In this document: piece after piece, positions 57,063-64,000 of the stretch | How positions within the stretch are numbered: the stretch's first letter is position 1 | How the letters are laid out: every line of letters begins with the position of its first letter | Source of the DNA: JACVRW01 sp963821275 | GTDB taxonomy: Bacteria; Actinomycetota; Thermoleophilia; Solirubrobacterales; Thermoleophilaceae | Assembly (NCBI GenBank): GCA_963821275.1 | Contig: CAWGDF010000003.1 | Span: forward strand, 76,386 to 140,385 | Direction of reading: 5' to 3' | DNA length: 64,000 bases | Program-made: the position numbers and the translations under genes | Notes under the pieces: generated by a model | Seen by the model: the letters and a program-made list of their open reading frames with translations, nothing else | Databases searched by the model: none | What the model was told of the DNA's origin: nothing

Positions 57063-57690
57063 TATGTCGCGGGCCTCTTGTCGCCAAGGGCGTCCCAGTA
57101 CTGCCCATCTGGAGCAATCGCTGAGTTGAGAGAGCCGGCGAGGAAGCCGGTCAGATCCGCAGTGACGGTGGCGGGGTCATCGACGAAGGGCCAGTGGCCG
57201 CTGCGTTCGAGCACGCGGATCTGCGCGCGCGGGAAGGCGTCGCGCTGGCGGTCGGCGAGGGCGGCGGGCAGGTAGGGTCGTGGCGGCCCCAGAGCACGAG
57301 CGCGGGCCGGTCGAGCGGGCGCAGCGCGGCCGCGAGCTGCGCCCCGGTGGCGGCGACTCTGGCACCGAGCGGTAGAGGTCGAGTACCGCGTGCCGTGTGT
57401 GGCGGTCGAAGTCGTCGTACATGCGGTCTACGCACGCTCGCGGCAGCCCGCGTGGGTTGCCGCGCCGCAGCAGGAGCCGGAAGCCGGCGCGCGTGGTGGT
57501 GGCCATGAACAGCTCGCCGAGGAGTGGGGTGCGCCACACGCGCGCGAGCGCGTGCCAGCGATAGCCGGGCAGCACGCCGGTGCCGAGCAAGACGGCGGAA
57601 CCGAAGCGGTCGGGATGCTCGGCCGCCCAGCGCAGCCCCCAGGGTCCGCCGAAGTCGTGCAGCATGAGGCAACCAGGCGAATGCGAAAGC
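57062..57690 (-). pseudogene. Broken alpha/beta hydrolase (haloalkane dehalogenase-like)
   Basis: Fragments of one alpha/beta hydrolase appear in sequence but in different frames: LMLHDFGGPWGLRWAAEHPD (nucleophile elbow HDFGG, Asp type), VDRMYDDFDRHTRHAVLDLYRS, then RPALVLWGRHDP, then SGHWPFVDDPATVTADLTGFL to a stop at 57062. The 80-100 residues that normally precede the nucleophile are absent upstream of 57690. At least two frameshifts plus the N-terminal loss mark it as a pseudogene. The family includes dehalogenases and epoxide hydrolases. Confidence 0.7.
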
Positions 57691-57909
57691 GACGGGTTTC
57701 GACCTCCGCTCTGTCGGGATCTCACGCTCGCCCAGGCCGTGCCTACGCACTACGTTGACTCGGTCCAGCCGCGCGGGCTTGTGCTGGTCGTCCGGAACGA
57801 CGGTTCGGTCGGCGTCGATTGAGACGCCTGGTTGCCTCGCGGAGCGAGCGTGCGCACCAGAGCGTCCAAGTCGACTGCGTCCGGATCGCTTCAGCCAACT
57901 CTGTCGATG

Positions 57910-58170
57910 TCACCCGGGGTCTTGGCGGAGGCCGATGGCGTAGACGACGGCCATGCCGGCGATCGCCCCGGGGATCGCCTCGAGCGCGTTGAGGAGGTCG
58001 GTGTCGATCTGGCCTGGCACCGTGAAGCCGTGCACGAGGAACCCGAACATGAAGGCGCCGACGACGGCGCCGACGAACGCGCCCACGATCCCCGACCAGA
58101 AGTGGTCCGGGACGAAGATCGCGAAGTGCCAGAGGGCGATGCCCATCATGACCCAGACGAGCGCGGCCAT
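57910..58170 (-). CDS. Small membrane protein coupled to secDF
   Basis: An 86-residue protein with three helices: VWVMMGIALWHFAIFV, a glycine-rich IVGAFVGAVVGAFMFGFLV and AIPGAIAGMAVVYAIGL. The glycine zipper resembles GlsB/YeaQ-type small membrane proteins, but similarity is too weak to name it. Its ATG overlaps the secDF stop by one base (TGATG), so it is translated with secDF. Confidence 0.65.
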   Translation of the reverse strand: MAALVWVMMGIALWHFAIFVPDHFWSGIVGAFVGAVVGAFMFGFLVHGFTVPGQIDTDLLNALEAIPGAIAGMAVVYAIGLRQDPG

Positions 58171-60971
58171 CAGCGCGGTCTCCCGTGCCGCCGGTTGCGC
58201 GGCTTCTTCGGCTTGTCGCCCGAGCCCGAGCCGCCGCCGGCGGCCGGGTGGCGCTCCTGCGCCTCCACCACGCCGAGCGCCTGCGCCATCTCGTCGAACT
58301 CCTGCCGCGACACGCCGCGGGAGAGGTCGGCCGGTGAGGTCAGCCGGTCGCGCCGGCGCTTGCGCTCCGACGGCGCCACGTCCACAGGGGCGCCGGCCGT
58401 CGCCACCGCGTAGGCGGGCACCTTGCCGAACTCGGCCCGGATGCGCGCCTCGCGCGCCTGGTAGACGGGCTCGCGCTCCTTCCAGTGCGTGAGCACGGGG
58501 CCGGCGATGAACACCGAGGAGTAGGTGCCGGAGATCGTCCCGATCAGCAGCGCGAACGCGAAGTCCTGGAGCGTCTCGCCGCCGAACAGCATCAGCGCGA
58601 GGATCGGCAGCCCGGCGCAGAAGCTCGTCGCCAGCGAGCGCACGATCACCTCGGACATCGAGCGGTTGTAGATCTGGGAGAAGGCCGCGTTCGGCATTCG
58701 CGGGATGTTCTCTCTCACGCGGTCGAACACGACGATCGTGTCGTACAAGGAGAAGCCCAAAATGGTGAGCAGGGCCGCCACCGTCGAGGCTGTCACCTCC
58801 CTGCCGGTGAGCGCGTACACGCCGCTCGTGATCAACAGGTCGTGCGCGAGCGCGATCAGCACCGGCACCGCGAACTTCCACTGGAAGCGCAGCGAGATGT
58901 AGATCGAGATGATGATCAGCGAGGCGATGATCGCCCGGATCGCGTTCTCGGCCACGGTCTGGCCGAAGCTCGCGCCGATCGACTGCGAGCTCGGGTCGTC
59001 CGCGAACCCGAACCGGTCGCGCAGCGCATCCTCGACCCGGTCGACCTGGTTCTGCTCCAGTTCCGCCGCGCTGATCTGGACGACGTTGCGCCCCAGCTCC
59101 GGGTTGTCGACCGTCTGGATCTCGGCCTCGGCGAGCCCGAGCGGCGCCAGCGTGTCGCGCACCTGGTCGACCGTCGCAGGACGCTCGAGCGGAGCGGTGA
59201 TCCGGGTGCCGCCCTCGAAGTCGATCCCGAAGTTCAGCCCCTGGATCGCGATCGCGAGCTCGCAGATCAGCAGGATCACGCCCGACATCGAGAAGAACCA
59301 CCGCGAGCCGCCGATGAAGTCGAACCGGATCGGCCTGGAGTCGCGCGCCCCGAGCGCCGCGCGCGAGCGCAGCAGACGCGTGCCGCGCAGCGCGTACAGG
59401 ATCGCCTGCGTCGCCAGCACGGCGGTAAACAGCGACACGATCACGCCGACGCCCAGCGTGAGCGCGAACCCGCGCACCCCGGAGGTCGCGAGCACGAACA
59501 GGATGAACGCGACCAGGATCGTGACGATGTTCGCGTCCAGGATCGCGGTCAGGCCCTTCCTGTAGCCGGCCGCGATCGCCGCCCCGACGCTGCGGCCCGC
59601 GCGTATCTCCTCTTTCACGCGCTCGAAGATCACGATGTTGGCGTCGGCCGCGACCCCGAGCGTGAGGATCATGCCGGCGATGCCGGGGAGGGTGAGCACG
59701 ATCGGGACCAGCTCGACGATCGCGTACAGGTAGAGCCCGTAGATGCCCATCGCAACGGTCGCGATGACGCCGAGCACGCGGTAGAAGGCGACCAGGAAGA
59801 GCGCGACGATGGCGAAGCCCGCGAGGCCGGCCAGGAGGCCCTGGTCGAGCGCCTGCTGGCCGAGCGAGGCCGACACCTGCGAGCGCGAGACGAGCTCGAG
59901 CCGCACCGGCAGCGCGCCGATCTCCAGGATCTTCGCCAGCTCCTGCGCCGAGTCGGTCGTGAACGAGCCGGTGATCTTGGCGCCCGTCGTGCCGTCGATC
60001 CCGTCCGGGTACTCGACATAGTCGATCGACGGCGCCGAGATCAGCTCGTCGTCGAGCACGATCGCGAAGTGCTGCGAGCTCTGGTTCGGGTCCGGGCCCC
60101 CGAACGCGTTGTCGCGCCCGCGCTGGGCGATCTCGCGCGTGATCTCCTGGAACGCCTCGCGCCCGCGGTCGTTGAACTCGAACCTGACGAACGGCTCGTT
60201 GCCGAGCTGCTGGTCGAAGTCCTGCTCCGGGTTGCGGATGTCGGTGCCCGACAGCGCCGGGTTGTCCTCGATCACCCAGAAGCGGTCGGGCTCCGGCGCA
60301 TCGGCGCTCGGCTTCTGATCGCGCACCACGAGGATCCCCTCGGAGACCTCCACCACCTGCGCGCGCTCGCGCTCGGCGTCGTCTAGGTCCTCCAGCGCCG
60401 CGTCCCGGCTGTCGGACGGCTGACCGTTGTTCAGCGGCCGCTCGGAGACCTCGTCGAAGGCGTAGAAGCGCGGCTGGTCGGCGACGTTGCTGTTGCCGTC
60501 GCGCTGCGGGTCGCACCGCGAGGCCTGCCGGACCGCCTGGAAGAACCCCGTGATCGCCTGCTTCTCGTTGGCGTTCTCGTTCGGGTCCGTCCGGCAGTTC
60601 TCGTCGAGGATGTTGGCTTCCCAGTCGTAGAAGAACAGCTGCGCGGTCGACCCCACCTGCTGGGCCGCGCGCTCGGCGTTCTCCACGCCGGGCAGGTTCA
60701 CCTCGATCTGATGCTCGCCCGACTGCAGCAACTCCGGCTCGGACACGCCGAGCGCGTCCACGCGCTCGCGGATGATGTCCAGCGACCGCTGCAGCGCCTC
60801 GGGCGTGACGGTCGGCTGCTGAGCGGTCCCCTCCGCCTCGTAGACCAGCTGCACGCCGCCCTGCAGGTCGAGCCCGAGCTTCGTGTCGCGCTGGTTGAGC
60901 ACTACCAGCGAAGCCGCGATCAGCCCCAGCACGAGCAGCAGGACGAAAACGGAGCGACGGCGCTCGGTCAT
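58170..60971 (-). CDS. secDF: Protein translocase subunits SecD and SecF as one fused protein
   Basis: The 933-residue protein joins SecD (about 1-540) and SecF (about 545-860). SecD signatures: LGLDLQGGVQLVYE near 32-45, the large outer P1 domain (70-370; with a family-unusual Asp/Glu-rich insert near 125-225), GVAADANIVIFERVKEEIR. SecF: LNFGIDFEGGTRITA, GFSLYDTIVVFDRVREN and FALLIGTISGTYSSVF. About twelve helices. It pulls exported proteins across using the proton gradient. The C-terminal 70 residues are a basic cytoplasmic tail. Its ATG overlaps the stop of the anti-sigma-like gene (ATGA). Confidence 0.95.
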   Translation of the reverse strand: MTERRRSVFVLLLVLGLIAASLVVLNQRDTKLGLDLQGGVQLVYEAEGTAQQPTVTPEALQRSLDIIRERVDALGVSEPELLQSGEHQIEVNLPGVENAERAAQQVGSTAQLFFYDWEANILDENCRTDPNENANEKQAITGFFQAVRQASRCDPQRDGNSNVADQPRFYAFDEVSERPLNNGQPSDSRDAALEDLDDAERERAQVVEVSEGILVVRDQKPSADAPEPDRFWVIEDNPALSGTDIRNPEQDFDQQLGNEPFVRFEFNDRGREAFQEITREIAQRGRDNAFGGPDPNQSSQHFAIVLDDELISAPSIDYVEYPDGIDGTTGAKITGSFTTDSAQELAKILEIGALPVRLELVSRSQVSASLGQQALDQGLLAGLAGFAIVALFLVAFYRVLGVIATVAMGIYGLYLYAIVELVPIVLTLPGIAGMILTLGVAADANIVIFERVKEEIRAGRSVGAAIAAGYRKGLTAILDANIVTILVAFILFVLATSGVRGFALTLGVGVIVSLFTAVLATQAILYALRGTRLLRSRAALGARDSRPIRFDFIGGSRWFFSMSGVILLICELAIAIQGLNFGIDFEGGTRITAPLERPATVDQVRDTLAPLGLAEAEIQTVDNPELGRNVVQISAAELEQNQVDRVEDALRDRFGFADDPSSQSIGASFGQTVAENAIRAIIASLIIISIYISLRFQWKFAVPVLIALAHDLLITSGVYALTGREVTASTVAALLTILGFSLYDTIVVFDRVRENIPRMPNAAFSQIYNRSMSEVIVRSLATSFCAGLPILALMLFGGETLQDFAFALLIGTISGTYSSVFIAGPVLTHWKEREPVYQAREARIRAEFGKVPAYAVATAGAPVDVAPSERKRRRDRLTSPADLSRGVSRQEFDEMAQALGVVEAQERHPAAGGGSGSGDKPKKPRNRRHGRPR

Positions 60972-61795
60972 GCGGCCGCCCGGTGAGTGGCCGGCACGAG
61001 GGACGGCAACAGGCCGTTGTGGGTGCGGGCGGTGTCCATCGGACCGTTCCAGGCGGGGAGCTCGAGCAGCTCATCCCGGCTGAGGCGGGCTCCGGAGAGC
61101 ACGCACATGCGGCCGGCCCGTAGCCAGGTGACGATCGTCTGCCTGCCGCGCCGAAGGTGGCGCAGCTCGGTCCCGTTGCGAAGCGTCCGCGGTGCGTGCG
61201 CGGGCCATGCGAGCGCGTAGCCGGCGACGATCGAGTAGGCGATCCGCGGGTCGCCGCGGGCGCAGAAGAAGACCGTCCGCGTTTCTCGGCCGTCGAGCTC
61301 GTCGACGCGGATGCCGATCGCGTACCAGCCGAGCCGCGCGGGGTAGTTTGGGAATGGCAGGCCGGCGATCGCCGCGTTGAGCCGCGATGGCTCGGCGCGG
61401 TCGCGCGGTGGGGCGGACGCGCACGGGCTCTGGTCCGCGAGTTGGGCGATCTCGAGCATCGTCGGCCCGTCCCTGCGGCCTTGGGGCGGCAGCACGACGA
61501 CGAGCAGGACGGCGATCGCGGCGGCAACGGCGAGCACCACCGGTCGGAGACGCGCGTGCGATCGCGTGGGCAGGCGGCTCGGCTCGGCTCGGACTCGAGC
61601 GCAAAGACGGGCCGGGGCGGGCGCGTCGAGAGCCCGGACGGCCTCGAGCGCAGCCCGCTGCTCGCCGACCAGGACGCGCAGCTCGGACGAACGTGCGATG
61701 CGGGCAGCGACCTGCGCGCGCCGTCTCGGTGTCAGCGAGTCGTCGGCGAAGGCCGCAAGCTCGGCCTCGCTGATCTGTCCGTCCCCGTGGACCAT
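60968..61795 (-). CDS. Anti-sigma-like single-helix membrane protein
   Basis: The 275-residue protein begins with a helical segment of the kind seen in actinobacterial anti-sigma proteins (ISEAELAAFADDSLTPRRRAQVAARIARS, in parts), without a zinc motif. One transmembrane helix lies at about 84-102, followed by an outer domain with two Cys (near 127 and 178) and IVAGYALAWP. No sigma gene sits directly upstream; the ECF gene at 62.5 kb is on the other strand. Its stop overlaps the secDF start by four bases, tying the two together. Confidence 0.6.
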   Translation of the reverse strand: MVHGDGQISEAELAAFADDSLTPRRRAQVAARIARSSELRVLVGEQRAALEAVRALDAPAPARLCARVRAEPSRLPTRSHARLRPVVLAVAAAIAVLLVVVLPPQGRRDGPTMLEIAQLADQSPCASAPPRDRAEPSRLNAAIAGLPFPNYPARLGWYAIGIRVDELDGRETRTVFFCARGDPRIAYSIVAGYALAWPAHAPRTLRNGTELRHLRRGRQTIVTWLRAGRMCVLSGARLSRDELLELPAWNGPMDTARTHNGLLPSLVPATHRAAA

Positions 61796-61899
61796 GCTCG
61801 CCCCTGAAGACTCCGAACGGCCCGATTGCTTCCCGTCGTGCTGACGTCGGCGGCGAAGCGACGCGGGAAGAACTGCAGCGGGCGGCGTCCTTGAGGGGG

Positions 61900-62260
61900 A
61901 TCGGACCCTTCCAGGAGACTTGGGCGGAATGGAAGGACGCGCGAGGCGGGAATGGAAGGACGCGGTTCCGACGGCTCTCGCACAGCGACTCGGAGGCCGC
62001 GCTCTGAGCCGAGGATCTCGAGCTGCTGGCCACAGCGGCCTGCATGACCGGCCGCGAGGAGGACTCTGCGAGCGGGCATATCACCATCACCTGGACGCCG
62101 GCGAAGCCCCCTGCGGTGCGCTGCACCTTCTGCACGGGCCGACGTTTCTAAGCAGTGTCGGGGCGAGCCAACGGCTGGTTTGCCCGCGCTCAGCGGCTGC
62201 TGGGCGCCTCCGCCGAGGTTCGGCGCGGAAGCCCGCGAATCGTCGGCCGCGGGCCGATCC
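61900..62260 (+). pseudogene. Remnant of a LuxR-type/TPR regulator
   Basis: Short pieces match the helical repeat region of large LuxR-family regulators of actinobacteria: WAEWKDA, EDLELLATAACMTGRE, HHHLDAGEAP, AVRCTFC and GRANGWFARAQRLLG, in order but in different frames. No helix-turn-helix end is left. A 16-base repeat (GGAATGGAAGGACGCG at 61926 and 61949, offset 23) shows that a frame-breaking duplication occurred. The remaining space of 61796-62514 holds nothing else I can support. Confidence 0.45.
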
Positions 62261-62514
62261 TGATCGAGGGCCAGACGGGCGAGATCCTCTGGTCCGCCGG
62301 CCGGCACCGGCTCCGTGAACCGATGAACGGAAGCTAAATACCAGGCTCGTCGGCCGGGCTTCTGCGACATTCTGCGCTACGTGCGCCTCTACGTTCAACC
62401 GGGAAGACTCGTAGCTCAAGATCCAACCGGGAAGGATCCGCCCGCAGCGGGGTCGTGGTTGGGCGTGGCAGGCTGAACGACCCGGGGGCACGACGTGAAA
62501 CGGCTCAACTCGAG

Positions 62515-63255
62515 ATGACACGGCTCAGGTTCGCCCGCGCGGCTGCTGTCGCGGTGCTGTGCGGGGCCGCGTTGCTCGCGCCGCAGGCAGCGTCGGCGAC
62601 CGTCGAGTCACCGATCGTGGACGGCAGGCTGCCTGCCGACATCGGGGGCGGCGGCAATGCCCAGCTGCCCCAGGGCGGCGACGACACGATCACCGTAAGC
62701 CAGGTCGCCGACGTCATCACCGCCGGCCTGCCCGTGGCGAGGGTCATCAGCGCGCGGCGGCTCGCCGCGTCGCAGAGTCTGCCAGCCGACGTGGACCGGC
62801 TCTACCGGGCGGCGTGGGCGCTGTGCGGATCGCGCCACGACGCCGAGGACCTGGTGCAGGAGACCTTCGCGAGGGTGCTGGCCCGCCCGCGCCGGCTGCG
62901 TCGCGACCACGAGTTGCCGTACCTGCTCACAGCGCTGCGCAACACGTACCTGACCGCCCTGCGCACCCAAGGGCGGCGGCCGGACACCGTCGGGTTGCCG
63001 GCCGACGAGAGCCAGACCATGCGCTCGGCGCTGGCCGACCCGGAGGTGGCGCTCGAGCAGCGGGAGCTGTTCGCGACGATCGCCGCGCTGCCCGACGACT
63101 TCCGCCAAGCGCTGGTCGCGGTCGACCTGGTGGGCCTCTCCTACCGCGAGGCGGGACGGCTTCTCGGCGTCCGCGAAGCGACGATCACCACCCGCGTCTA
63201 CCGCGCTCGCCAGCGCATCGCACGCACCCTCTCGACCCCACCCGACCCCGCCTAG
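62515..63255 (+). CDS. ECF sigma factor preceded in frame by a signal-peptide-like leader
   Basis: From about residue 91 the frame is an ECF sigma: region 2 (ADVDRLYRAAWALCG, DAEDLVQETFARVLARP) and region 4 (LPDDFRQALVAVDLVGLSY, AGRLLGVREATITTRVYRAR). Residues 1-28 however are a textbook Sec signal peptide (MTRLRFARAAAVAVLCGAALL, ending ASA) followed by an Asp/Gly-rich exported-looking segment. A sigma factor cannot work outside the cell, so either translation of sigma starts at the GTG at 62734, or two genes have been fused by a deletion. No ribosome-binding site is visible before the GTG. Confidence 0.7.
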   Translation: MTRLRFARAAAVAVLCGAALLAPQAASATVESPIVDGRLPADIGGGGNAQLPQGGDDTITVSQVADVITAGLPVARVISARRLAASQSLPADVDRLYRAAWALCGSRHDAEDLVQETFARVLARPRRLRRDHELPYLLTALRNTYLTALRTQGRRPDTVGLPADESQTMRSALADPEVALEQRELFATIAALPDDFRQALVAVDLVGLSYREAGRLLGVREATITTRVYRARQRIARTLSTPPDPA

Positions 63256-63266
63256 TGTCGTCCTCA

Positions 63267-63700
63267 ATGCTCGGGCGTTCCCGCGTCGCGCTGCGCACGC
63301 CGACGGCCGCCGACGAGGAGGAGTTCATCGTACGGATGCGCGCTAGCCGCCGCCTGCACCACCCGTGGCTGTATCCGCCGCTGACACCCGACGCGTATCG
63401 CGCGTACCTCGAGCGGATCGACGACCGAGCGCAAGGTCGGGTACCTCGCCTGCCGGCGAGAGGACGGGGCGAGGTCGGCTGGTAAACGTCCCGGAGATCG
63501 TCCGCGGGGAGTTCCGATCCGCCTACCTCGGCTACGGTGGCGTGGCCGAGTTCGCCGGCCAGGGCTACATGACCGCGGCACTGGAGCTCGTTGTGCGCGA
63601 CGCGTTCGCGCGCCTGCGCCTGCACCGCCTCGAGGCCAAACGCGCGGTCGAGGCAGTGCTGGTGTATCGCCATGCGGTGGGCGATCTGGGCGCGAGCTAA
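63267..63700 (+). pseudogene. Broken GNAT (RimJ/RimL-like) acetyltransferase
   Basis: The start (MLGRSRVALRTPTAADEEEF, RLHHPWLYPPLTPDAYRAYL) and middle (VPEIVRGEFRSAYLGYGGVAEFAGQGYMTAALELVVR, in parts) match N-acetyltransferases, including the acetyl-CoA loop GQGYMTAAL. Three frames are needed: shifts near 63425 and 63475. After HRLEA the usual NIQPGN...GF end is missing, so the C-terminal 30-50 residues are lost as well. It begins 11 bases after the sigma gene. Confidence 0.65.
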
Positions 63701-63777
63701 CGACAGTCGCGCCGACCGGCGCGCGCACTCGCACGACCGGAGTCTGTTGAGTTGACTGCGGCAATGTTCTGGGAGCG

Positions 63778-64000
63778 ATGAACGATCGACTCGAAATCCG
63801 CGCGGGGGTGGCCGTGCCACTGTCGGAGATCGTGCTGCGCGCGTCGCGCTCGTCCGGGCCCGGCGGCCAGCACGCCAACGTCACCGCCTCGCGCGTGCAG
63901 GCGGCGTTCGACGTGCGGGCATCGGCGGCGCTCAGCGAGGCCCAGAAGGCCCGCATCGCCGGCCGGCTCGGGCCGCGCGTGACGGCCTCGGCCCAGGACA
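63778..64000 (+). CDS. arfB: Ribosome-rescue factor ArfB-like peptidyl-tRNA hydrolase, partial
   Basis: The first 74 residues before the right edge contain SSGPGGQHANVTASRVQAAF, the GGQ loop that hydrolyses peptidyl-tRNA, preceded by VPLSEIVLRAS. Such short GGQ proteins free ribosomes stalled without a stop codon. GGGAG stands just ahead of the ATG. The basic C-terminal tail needed for ribosome entry would lie beyond the window. Confidence 0.85.
   Translation, partial: MNDRLEIRAGVAVPLSEIVLRASRSSGPGGQHANVTASRVQAAFDVRASAALSEAQKARIAGRLGPRVTASAQD

Noticed and set aside
57910..61527. A 1,205-codon minus-strand open frame spanning the secDF region
   Set aside because: Only its last 86 codons form a believable protein (annotated at 57910-58170); the rest is an Arg/Ala-rich shadow of secDF in another frame.

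Overview
The window is uniformly GC-rich with strong G/C at third codon positions and GTG starts used about as freely as ATG. It carries a very long NAD-type glutamate dehydrogenase, a SecDF fusion, a CcmE/CcmF haem-delivery pair, an ECF sigma factor fused to a zinc-binding anti-sigma segment, and several PucR, TetR and DHA2-type genes. Together these suggest a high-GC actinobacterium, most likely of the Thermoleophilia / Solirubrobacterales type. That placement is inferred from gene content; no rRNA or other definitive marker lies in the window.

Layout. 0-2.1 kb: class I glutamine amidotransferase (cut by the window edge) and a circularly permuted ATP-grasp ligase, translationally coupled. 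2.2-8.6 kb: secreted family 2 glycosidase, cation/proton antiporter, cupin, then ccmE-ccmF-ccmI-like. 8.7-17.8 kb: secreted copper-radical oxidase with PKD domain, secG lying antisense to the 3' extension of a tldD-tldE pair, a frameshifted secreted BNR-repeat protein, a Cys-patterned secreted repeat protein and the ECF-anti-sigma fusion. 17.8-28 kb: NAD-glutamate dehydrogenase, a predicted Fe/2OG oxygenase, NodB deacetylase with a membrane-anchored PLC-like protein, and an unrecognised membrane protein/partner pair. 28-38.9 kb: acyl-CoA ligase, a large unrecognised TPR membrane protein, CapA-like phosphatase, CBS protein, 2TM potassium channel with RCK domain, MHS transporter, cysteine-less DksA/TraR protein. 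38.9-46.9 kb: PucR regulator divergent from an acyl-CoA desaturase, metallophosphoesterase, HAD dehalogenase, DHA2 transporter, cupin divergent from TetR, P-loop kinase-like gene, SDR and VOC genes. 48.2-49.4 kb: ZIP metal transporter behind a perfect palindrome, followed by the 3' half of a tRNA-His gene. 49.4-57.7 kb: accessory-looking stretch (TetR, DHA2 efflux, lipocalin-like protein, MOSC-reductase-ferredoxin fusion, TMEM175-like channel, Vgb-like secreted protein, decayed hydrolase). 57.9-61.8 kb: core module of small membrane protein, SecDF and an anti-sigma-like protein with overlapping ends. 61.8-64 kb: decaying LuxR-like and GNAT genes, an odd sigma factor preceded by a signal peptide, and the start of arfB.

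A theme that affects every reading of this window: at least a dozen otherwise well conserved genes are interrupted by one-base shifts, mostly in short G/C runs, roughly one per 4-5 kb. Assembly indels are the simplest explanation for most of them; a few genes (hydrolase at 57.1 kb, LuxR remnant at 62 kb, GNAT at 63.3 kb) are also truncated or rearranged and look like genuine pseudogenes.

I did not find a clear multi-gene defence or biosynthetic system. The best candidates for undescribed biology are the HxHH membrane protein with its coupled partner (26.5-28.0 kb), the TPR membrane protein (29.9-32.4 kb), the ATP-grasp/amidotransferase pair (0-2.1 kb) and the signal-peptide-sigma fusion (62.5 kb).
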